From: JABCPE02 sp963516675
GTDB lineage: Bacteria; Bacteroidota; Bacteroidia; Flavobacteriales; Weeksellaceae
Direction of reading: 5' to 3'
DNA length: 54,622 bases
Assembly: GCA_963516675.1 (NCBI GenBank)
Contig: CAUQBH010000014.1
Coordinates: forward strand, 1-54,622
In this document: positions 49,581 through 54,622 of the stretch, one piece after another
How the letters are laid out: each line of letters opens with the position of its first letter
How positions within the stretch are numbered: position 1 is the first letter of the stretch
Made by a program: the position numbers and the translations under genes
The notes under the pieces: model-generated
Databases searched by the model: none
Seen by the model: the letters and a program-made list of their open reading frames with translations, nothing else
Told to the model about the DNA's origin: nothing

Positions 49581-49673
49581 CTATTTTTTCTTCTTATGTC
49601 TGTTTAGTCTTCTTCTCTTTTTTCTCTTGTGGGTAGCCACCTTATGTCTCTTTCTTTTCTTTCCGCTTGGCAT
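49581..49673 (-). CDS. 30-residue highly basic protein, probably ribosome-associated
   Basis: A very short frame encoding MPSGKKRKRHKVATHKRKKR and ten more residues (RRLNRHKKKK): 20 of 30 residues are Lys, Arg or His counting all. It is a well-formed gene: 42 bases after the HU-like gene on the same strand and followed by a hairpin terminator. Near-identical short basic proteins at this place next to rng are familiar from flavobacterial genomes. By composition it resembles small ribosomal proteins that sit in rRNA; I cannot assign a ribosomal protein name with certainty. Confidence 0.8.
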   Translation of the reverse strand: MPSGKKRKRHKVATHKRKKRRRLNRHKKKK

Positions 49674-49715
49674 AGCTTTAATGTTTTTATTCTGTTATTA
49701 CTCAGTGAATTATAT

Positions 49716-50006
49716 TTATTTTACTTTTACTTTTGATTTTACCTTTTCTACGAAAGTTTTAGAAGGCTTAAATGCTGGTATATTATGTGCAGGAATCTGG
49801 ATTGCAGTATTTTTAGAGATATTTCTACCTGTTTTTGCTGCTCTTGTTTTGATAATGAAAGATCCAAAACCTCTAAGATACACATTATCACCATTATACA
49901 TAGTCGTTCTTATCTCCTGCATAAACGCCTCTATGATTCTCTGAGTTTCATTTTTCTCAGTTCCTAACTTATTTGCAATCGCATTTACTAATTCTGCCTT
50001 TGTCAT
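49716..50006 (-). CDS. HU/IHF-family DNA-binding protein
   Basis: A 96-residue histone-like protein bending DNA. N-terminal helices MTKAELVNAIANKLGTEKNETQRIIEAFMQEI, the signature GDNVYLRGFGSFIIKTRAAKTGRNISKNTAIQIPAHNIPAFKPSKTF with the DNA-intercalating Pro of the beta arm (IPAHN), and a basic tail KVKSKVKVK. Closer to IHF-beta-like HU proteins of Bacteroidota. The frame is open to 50096, but ATG 50006 starts the conserved fold and follows the promoter. Divergent from mutY. Confidence 0.95.
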   Translation of the reverse strand: MTKAELVNAIANKLGTEKNETQRIIEAFMQEIRTTMYNGDNVYLRGFGSFIIKTRAAKTGRNISKNTAIQIPAHNIPAFKPSKTFVEKVKSKVKVK

Positions 50007-50029
50007 TTCCTTTTTTGTTTTTATTTTTG
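50000..50029 (+). promoter_or_regulatory. Promoter of mutY
   Basis: TTG (50000-50002), 19 bases, TATTTTTG (50022-50029): full consensus on the plus strand. The TTG lies in the first codons of the HU-like gene. Transcription should begin near 50034, 18 bases before the TTG start of mutY. Confidence 0.6.
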
Positions 50030-50034
50030 GTGTG

Positions 50035-50061
50035 CAAATATATAAAAAATTTTGAAAACAA
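50035..50061 (-). promoter_or_regulatory. Promoter of the HU-like gene
   Basis: TTG (50061-50059), 16 bases, TATATTTGC (50042-50034) on the minus strand, 28 bases before the ATG. It faces and overlaps the mutY promoter region. Confidence 0.6.
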
Positions 50062-51098
50062 TTAAACAAAATTCTGATTTTCTTTACATTGGTCAAAAAA
50101 TATTACTCTGGTACAGCCAAAATGCAAGAGTTTTACCGTGGAGAACCACCCAAAATCCTTATAATGTGTGGATTTCAGAGATTATTCTCCAGCAGACCCG
50201 CGTGGAGCAGGGATTAGAATATTATATAAATTTCACCAATAGATTTAAAGATATAAAATCCCTCGCCAAAGCTGATATAGACGAGGTTCTCCTCTATTGG
50301 AAAGGGCTGGGATATTATTCCAGAGCGATTAATCTGCACAAGGCCGCACAACAAATCATGCAGGATTATCAAGGCGTTTTCCCAAACAATTACCACGAAA
50401 TTTTAAAGCTAAAAGGCATCGGGAAATACACTGCTGCTGCCATTTCCAGCATTTGTTTCAACGAAAAAAGACCTGCCGTAGATGGCAATTTTTACCGCGT
50501 TTTATCCAGAATTTTCGCTGATAATTTTGATATTTCAAAAACAAAAGCCCACGACTATTTCTCGGAATCAGCCCTTTTGATAATGCCTGACAGAGATTTT
50601 GGCGATTTTAATCAAGCGATAATGGATCTGGGAGCAAACATCTGCAAACCTAAAAAACCTTCTTGTGATATCTGCCCAGTTCATGCAGATTGTCTGGCTT
50701 TTCAGCTCGGAAAAACTACCGATTTCCCTGTAAAAACAAAGAAAATCAAACCCGAAGACATGAACCTCATCTATTATTTCGTCCGATATGAAAATTCTTT
50801 TCTTATCAAACAGCGAGATGACAGCTCTATTTGGAAAAAACTCTACGATTTCCCTGATAAAATCAACGAATTTTTAGAAAAATTCATCGTAAAAGAAGAG
50901 GAAATCTCCCACAAACTAACCCACAAAAACCTTAATATCAAGATTTACAGCATCAAACTGAGTGACAGCGTTTTATTCCAAGATTTCAAAAAGAAAAACA
51001 ATTTAGAAATATTAGATTTAAAAGATTTTGACCAAAAATCCTTCCCAAAACCTTTAGAAAAATTCATCAAATCGCTAAATATCCATCGCCATCACTAA
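50052..51098 (+). CDS. mutY: A/G-specific adenine DNA glycosylase
   Basis: A 348-residue base-excision repair glycosylase removing adenine opposite 8-oxoguanine. Catalytic Glu43 (VWISEIILQQTRV), helix-hairpin-helix LKGIGKYTAAAI with Asp144 (PAVDGNFYRV), and the four Cys of the [4Fe-4S] cluster at 198, 205, 208 and 214 (C-x6-C-x2-C-x5-C). The C-terminal NUDIX-like domain that reads 8-oxoG follows from about 235. The frame has no ATG near the N-terminus; an in-frame stop at 50043 leaves TTG 50052 as the best start. The 3' end overlaps comF by 24 bases. Confidence 0.94.
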   Translation: MKTIKQNSDFLYIGQKILLWYSQNARVLPWRTTQNPYNVWISEIILQQTRVEQGLEYYINFTNRFKDIKSLAKADIDEVLLYWKGLGYYSRAINLHKAAQQIMQDYQGVFPNNYHEILKLKGIGKYTAAAISSICFNEKRPAVDGNFYRVLSRIFADNFDISKTKAHDYFSESALLIMPDRDFGDFNQAIMDLGANICKPKKPSCDICPVHADCLAFQLGKTTDFPVKTKKIKPEDMNLIYYFVRYENSFLIKQRDDSSIWKKLYDFPDKINEFLEKFIVKEEEISHKLTHKNLNIKIYSIKLSDSVLFQDFKKKNNLEILDLKDFDQKSFPKPLEKFIKSLNIHRHH

Positions 51099-51725
51099 TA
51101 TACTTACCTTGTTTTTCTTATTTTTAAGGAATTCCCAAGCGATGGCGCTCATCGTGTTCCCTGTGGTAAACACATCATCTATCAATAGAATATGTTGATT
51201 TTCAATTTCTTTTGTGAGAGAAAAATCATATTTGGTTTCTTCTCTGTGGGATTTGTCTTTTTGAGCTTGGGCTTTGCTGTGGCTATTTCTTTTGAGTAAA
51301 TTATGGTCAAACGGAATCCCATATTCAGAGGACAAAACCTCCGTAAAAAGATGTAACTGATTGTACCCCCGCTCTTTAAGTTTCTTTGGATGAAGCGGAA
51401 CACTGACCAGCAAATCTGGCTTTTCTCCTTTAAACCTAAGATTTTCCACTACCCATTTCGCTAAAATTCCGCCAATTTTTTCTTGATTTCGATATTTCAG
51501 CTGATGGATAAGTTCCCTAGAAAGCCCCTTTTTATCAAAATACATAAGAGCATAGGCCGCCTCCAAAGGAAACAGGCTTTCTGCCTTTCTTTTCAGAAGA
51601 TTTTCTCCAAAATCCCAATGCGTGAAATGTATTTTATCCAAACATTTCACGCAGACAATTTCATCTTTGGAAATGATATTATCACACTCCAAACAACGAT
51701 TTGGGAACAATACATCCAAAAACAT
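51075..51725 (-). CDS. comF: ComF-family phosphoribosyltransferase-like protein
   Basis: A 216-residue ComF/GntX protein. The N-terminal double-zinc region has CLECDNIISKDEIVCVKC (Cys pairs), followed by LLVSVPLHPKKLKERGYNQLHLF and the PRPP-binding loop ILLIDDVFTTGNTMSAIAWEF. It is linked to DNA uptake in competent bacteria, though present in many non-competent ones; function here unknown. It converges on mutY, overlapping its last 24 bases, and lies 6 bases after the NamZ-like gene. Confidence 0.92.
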   Translation of the reverse strand: MFLDVLFPNRCLECDNIISKDEIVCVKCLDKIHFTHWDFGENLLKRKAESLFPLEAAYALMYFDKKGLSRELIHQLKYRNQEKIGGILAKWVVENLRFKGEKPDLLVSVPLHPKKLKERGYNQLHLFTEVLSSEYGIPFDHNLLKRNSHSKAQAQKDKSHREETKYDFSLTKEIENQHILLIDDVFTTGNTMSAIAWEFLKNKKNKVSILVMAMDI

Positions 51726-51731
51726 CCGCTC

Positions 51732-52958
51732 CTAATCTTGATACACTACATATTTAGTTCTTATCTTTTCAAAATCAGAAAGCCCTTTCTGCCATGTTTG
51801 TCGGATTTCTGCTTCGGATTTTCCTGCTATTATCTGCTTTCTGAGTTCATCTGTTCCTGCCAAGGTATCAAACCAATATTTACCCTTTGCATCTTTTAGG
51901 AAAAATGATTTTTGTGGATTTTTATAGTTTTTATAAGCCTTTATCACCCATTCCAAACTAAGCTCGCGCAGGTCTTTGTCATAATTTCTCAGATCCTCGC
52001 CATAGCACAGCTGACCGTTTAGAAACGGATTTTTAGAACCAAAACTTGGCTTCGGTGTGAATTCATATTTCATATTCTTAATCCAAGGCGAACCATAGAT
52101 TTGGAAAGGAATATCCGTCCCACGCCCTACGGAAACTTCCGCTCCTTCGAAGAAGCACAAACTTGGGTAAAGATTTATAGCTTTGTCATTTGGCAAGTTA
52201 GGCGACGGCTTTTCCAGAAGTGGATAGCGGTTTTTCTTGTGGTAGCCTTTCATTTTTATGAGTGTATATTTCGCCTGAACTTTATTTTTAAGCCATTTTT
52301 CGCCGTTTACCATTTTTCCATACTCTCCTATGGTAAGTCCGTAGACCACAGGCACTGGATGAAGCCCCACAAAAGAAGTCCACTCTTTTCTCAGCACTGG
52401 CCCGTCTGTATAGCCGTCATGCGGATTGGGTCTATCCAAAACGATGATTTCCACACCATTTTCTGCTCCTGCTTCCATTACATAGGCAAGTGTAGATATA
52501 TAGGTATAAAACCTAACTCCCACATCCTGAATATCAAACAAAATAACATCCAAATCCTTCATATGAGCAGGCGTAGGTTTTTTGGTATTTGCATAAAGCG
52601 AAACTATCGGAATGCCTGTCTTGGTATCCACTCCATTTTTCACAACTTCTCCAGCATCCGCCACTCCACGAAAACCGTGTTCAGGAGCAAAAACCCTTTT
52701 CACGGCTACTCCACTTTCTTTCAAAAAGTCTACGATGCTTTGTTTTTTCTTATTGATAGTCACCAGCCCTGTCTGATTGGTCACCACTCCTACGGATTTC
52801 CCTTTTAGCAGCGGCAGGTATTTTTCTGGCTGGTCTGCGCCTGTTACAAACTCCTCGTTTTCAGCGTTTTTAGATTTTTGTGCATTAAAAAATTGATTAT
52901 TTACAAAAAGCATTAGTATAATCAATACAAAATTTTTACTTTTGGCTCTTAAATTCAT
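51732..52958 (-). CDS. NamZ-like exo-beta-N-acetylmuramidase (DUF1343)
   Basis: A 408-residue exported protein of the DUF1343/NamZ (GH171) family, which releases N-acetylmuramic acid from peptidoglycan fragments. Signal peptide about 1-26 (FVNNQFFNAQ). Hallmarks: KSVGVVTNQTGLV, FAPEHGFRGVADAGE, DVILFDIQDVGVRFYTYISTL, IIVLDRPNPHDG and NLYPSLCFFEGAEVSVGRGTD. The likely active Glu is in APEHGFRG. It is divergent from the LolC/E-like permease gene, with which its 5' end shares a 5-base gap, and is followed by comF. Confidence 0.92.
   Translation of the reverse strand: MNLRAKSKNFVLIILMLFVNNQFFNAQKSKNAENEEFVTGADQPEKYLPLLKGKSVGVVTNQTGLVTINKKKQSIVDFLKESGVAVKRVFAPEHGFRGVADAGEVVKNGVDTKTGIPIVSLYANTKKPTPAHMKDLDVILFDIQDVGVRFYTYISTLAYVMEAGAENGVEIIVLDRPNPHDGYTDGPVLRKEWTSFVGLHPVPVVYGLTIGEYGKMVNGEKWLKNKVQAKYTLIKMKGYHKKNRYPLLEKPSPNLPNDKAINLYPSLCFFEGAEVSVGRGTDIPFQIYGSPWIKNMKYEFTPKPSFGSKNPFLNGQLCYGEDLRNYDKDLRELSLEWVIKAYKNYKNPQKSFFLKDAKGKYWFDTLAGTDELRKQIIAGKSEAEIRQTWQKGLSDFEKIRTKYVVYQD
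52937..52944 (+). promoter_or_regulatory. -7 element for the LolC/E-like permease
   Basis: TACTTTTGG matches TAnnTTTG, lying inside the first codons of the divergent NamZ-like gene. It covers the in-frame TTG at 52942, so that codon is not the start; TTG 52963 is 18 bases downstream. Confidence 0.55.
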
Positions 52959-52962
52959 TATT

Positions 52963-54192
52963 TTGAAGTTTCCTATTTATTTTTCTAAAAAAATTGCGTT
53001 CTCCAAAGATAATAAAAATAATCTTTCACGCATAATAATTTTCATCGGAAGACTGTCCGTTGCCCTAGGGATAGTGGTTTCACTGATTACCATATCCACA
53101 GGACTCGGCTCTAAAAAAGCCATCAAAAACAAGATGGGTGATTTCAGCGGACATATTTCCATAAAATCCACGAAATCAAATGCTTCCTATAACTCTTCGG
53201 TTTTAGACCAAGAAAATTTTGATATAAAGGAACTTAAAAAAATACCCGAAGTAGAAACGGCACAATCCTACGCCTCTCTCAGCGGAATCCTCAGAACCAA
53301 AGAGAATTTTGCTGGAATTATCCTAAAAGGCGTAGGCAAGGACTTTGACAAAAATCGTTTCCAAAAATTCGTCACCTCGGGCGAAGTCCCTGATTATACA
53401 GAAAAAGGATACAATAATGACATCATGCTTTCTGAGCAAATCGCCAAAGGCCTGCACCTAAAAGTAAATGACAGCATCACGGCCGTTTTCTCCAAAGAAG
53501 ACCAAAAACCGATTTATAGAAAATTCGTAGTAAAGGCTATCTACAATACTGATATCAAACTCATCGATGAGTTATTTGTCATCGGTGATATCAACCATGT
53601 CCGCAAAATCCAGAATATGGGAAAAACCGACATCGGCGGTGTGGATATTTTCCTAAAAGATTTTGATAAAACAGATGCTGTTTTCCCACAAGTAGAAAAA
53701 ATCATCGGCTACAAAAACTATACAGAAAAAACTACTGACAAATACCCTCAAATCCTACAATGGATAGAAATTTTTGATACGAATATCTCTGTAATATTGG
53801 GCATTATGCTGGTAGTAGTGGTTATCAATATCATCATGGTACTGCTGATTTTGATTATTGAAAGAACCAACTCCATCGGTGTGCTGAAAACCTTAGGCGC
53901 GGACAACAACCAGATTCGTGCGATATTCATCAACTACACCCTGCTCATCATCATCCCTGGGCTGATTGTAGGAAATCTTATCGGCATAGGATTACTATTG
54001 ATACAGAAATATTTTGGTGTCATTAAACTCAACCCAAAAGAATACTATATCAGCACCGTGCCAGTGGATTTGAATTTAGGCTACATTCTTGCCCTTTCAC
54101 TGGGAATATTGGTAGTTTCTGCCATATCGCTAATAGTACCCAGCTACCTCATCAGTAGAATTTCTCCTGCGAAAGTGGTGAAATACAATTAG
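52963..54192 (+). CDS. LolC/E-like ABC transporter permease
   Basis: A 409-residue FtsX-superfamily permease. One N-terminal membrane helix (about residues 23-45), a large extracytoplasmic MacB-type domain (about 50-255) and three C-terminal helices (about 270-300, 325-350, 375-400) with the ERTNSIGVLKTLGA coupling helix. LolC/E proteins lift lipoproteins from the inner membrane for transport to the outer one. The family begins KFPIYFSKKIAF; the start must be the TTG at 52963, since no ATG is near. The ATPase (LolD) is not in this window. Lipoprotein sorting would serve the many lipoproteins seen here. Confidence 0.87.
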   Translation: MKFPIYFSKKIAFSKDNKNNLSRIIIFIGRLSVALGIVVSLITISTGLGSKKAIKNKMGDFSGHISIKSTKSNASYNSSVLDQENFDIKELKKIPEVETAQSYASLSGILRTKENFAGIILKGVGKDFDKNRFQKFVTSGEVPDYTEKGYNNDIMLSEQIAKGLHLKVNDSITAVFSKEDQKPIYRKFVVKAIYNTDIKLIDELFVIGDINHVRKIQNMGKTDIGGVDIFLKDFDKTDAVFPQVEKIIGYKNYTEKTTDKYPQILQWIEIFDTNISVILGIMLVVVVINIIMVLLILIIERTNSIGVLKTLGADNNQIRAIFINYTLLIIIPGLIVGNLIGIGLLLIQKYFGVIKLNPKEYYISTVPVDLNLGYILALSLGILVVSAISLIVPSYLISRISPAKVVKYN

Positions 54193-54321
54193 TAATGATA
54201 TTTAAAATCGCACAGATTTAATACTTTTTTGAAACTATAAAAACAACTCATTAACAATCTGAATCAACAATACTACCCTATTTAGTCTACAGATTGATAA
54301 AATAGTAATCACCCCATAATC

Positions 54322-54495
54322 TTATAAGGTTTGACCTATACATTCTTTGTTTAATTCTACCAAATCAATACTAATAAGCACAACAAAATATGTCATAATC
54401 CAATGTTGTTCTTCTGTGAATAAGGCATCTAAAGAAGGGTAAACTTCCAATTGCTTGCCTAAGGTTTGTATATTCTTCTTACTTTTTAACTTCAT
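54322..54495 (-). CDS. Small hypothetical protein
   Basis: A 57-residue frame (MKLKSKKNIQTLGKQLEVYP..., ending LNKECIGQTL) whose ATG overlaps the stop of the preceding frame by the ATGA arrangement, a sign of translational coupling. It contains a hydrophobic stretch (WIMTYFVVLISIDLV) that could be one membrane helix. No family is recognised. The 129 bases between its stop and the LolC/E-like gene (54193-54321) show nothing clear. Confidence 0.45.
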   Translation of the reverse strand: MKLKSKKNIQTLGKQLEVYPSLDALFTEEQHWIMTYFVVLISIDLVELNKECIGQTL

Positions 54496-54622
54496 CTATT
54501 TACTAATTCTCTCAACATCTTCAAAGACTTCTGTTGCTTACCCTGTGAGTCGAAATTCTCAGGGGAAAGCCATTGCTCAAGAGCGCGTTTGTTAGCTTCC
54601 CATTCCTTATCTATCATAGCAA
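54492..54622 (-). CDS. Small hypothetical protein, possibly partial at the window edge
   Basis: A frame reading from an ATG at 54617 (MIDKEWEANKRALEQWLSPE...LRELVNR, 41 residues) and open to the window edge, so it may be the C-terminus of a longer protein. It is charged and helical, with Glu/Lys/Arg-rich sequence and no signal. It overlaps the 57-residue gene by ATGA. No family is recognised. Confidence 0.45.
   Translation of the reverse strand, partial: AMIDKEWEANKRALEQWLSPENFDSQGKQQKSLKMLRELVNR

Noticed and set aside
52101..52808. 235-residue plus-strand frame over the NamZ-like gene
   Set aside because: Fully antisense to a gene with clear family motifs; rich in Cys, His and Phe as expected for a shadow frame.
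1..54622. tRNA, rRNA, CRISPR, insertion sequence or prophage
   Set aside because: No cloverleaf, spaced repeats, transposase motif or phage gene was found on reading the intergenic parts and frames.

Overview
The window reads as a chromosomal stretch of a low-GC member of the Bacteroidota, most likely a flavobacterium of the Weeksellaceae type (Chryseobacterium / Riemerella / Bergeyella relatives). Three things point there. Start codons lack Shine-Dalgarno sequences and are instead preceded by TAnnTTTG elements, several with a TTG 17-23 bases further upstream (the Bacteroidota -7/-33 promoter). The ATP synthase cluster lacks the beta and epsilon genes. The protein families are typical: ftsX-DUF3098-uppP-truB order, short NrdA without ATP cone, split 5'-nucleotidase, MuiA/DUF4139, DUF2339 with a DUF3999-like partner, and a NamZ-like DUF1343 protein. 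No tRNA, rRNA, CRISPR array, insertion sequence or prophage was seen. The region is almost entirely core genome with dense coding.

Layout. 1-5.6 kb: GNAT acetyltransferase, secreted M28 peptidase, SPFH/stomatin-like protein, dGTPase, WG-repeat protein. 5.6-9.4 kb (minus): class Ia ribonucleotide reductase operon nrdB-(two unknown genes)-GNAT-nrdA. 9.7-15.2 kb (minus): ATP synthase operon, small membrane protein-atpB-E-F-H-A-G, with a strong hairpin between atpE and atpF. 15.2-18.1 kb (minus): a 5'-nucleotidase split into two genes, recO and an Hsp15-like S4 protein. 18.2-24.3 kb: dapA, two PAP2 phosphatases, a CBS protein (minus), then sugar aminotransferase-secreted protein-galE. 24.3-28.6 kb (minus): a probable metal-acquisition operon made of a Cys/His-rich membrane-anchored peptide, a TonB-dependent receptor and two paralogous His-containing lipoproteins. 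28.6-31.3 kb (minus): ftsX, DUF3098, uppP, truB. 31.4-41.6 kb: rsmA-mgtE, an outer-membrane protein and secG (minus), DUF2339/DUF3999-like pair, an RNA m5C methyltransferase (minus), and MuiA/DUF4139. 41.7-46.7 kb (minus): a tandem pair of small membrane proteins duplicated together with the tail of prfC, then prfC, a lipocalin-like lipoprotein, punA and lpxK. 46.7-54.2 kb: a lipoprotein, rng, a 30-residue basic protein, an HU-like protein, mutY, comF, a NamZ-like protein and a LolC/E-like permease. The last 400 bases hold two small overlapping minus-strand reading frames of unknown function.

Functionally the window joins dNTP supply (nrdA/nrdB, dgt), energy conversion (F1Fo), envelope building (dapA, uppP, PAP2, lpxK, NamZ, LolC/E, galE), RNA maturation and translation (rsmA, truB, rng, prfC, m5C methyltransferase), DNA repair (recO, mutY) and purine salvage (punA, 5'-nucleotidase). 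The least explained parts are the TonB receptor/lipoprotein locus, the genes embedded between nrdB and nrdA, the atpE-atpF hairpin, the prfC-tail duplication and a possible small RNA near 44.05 kb.
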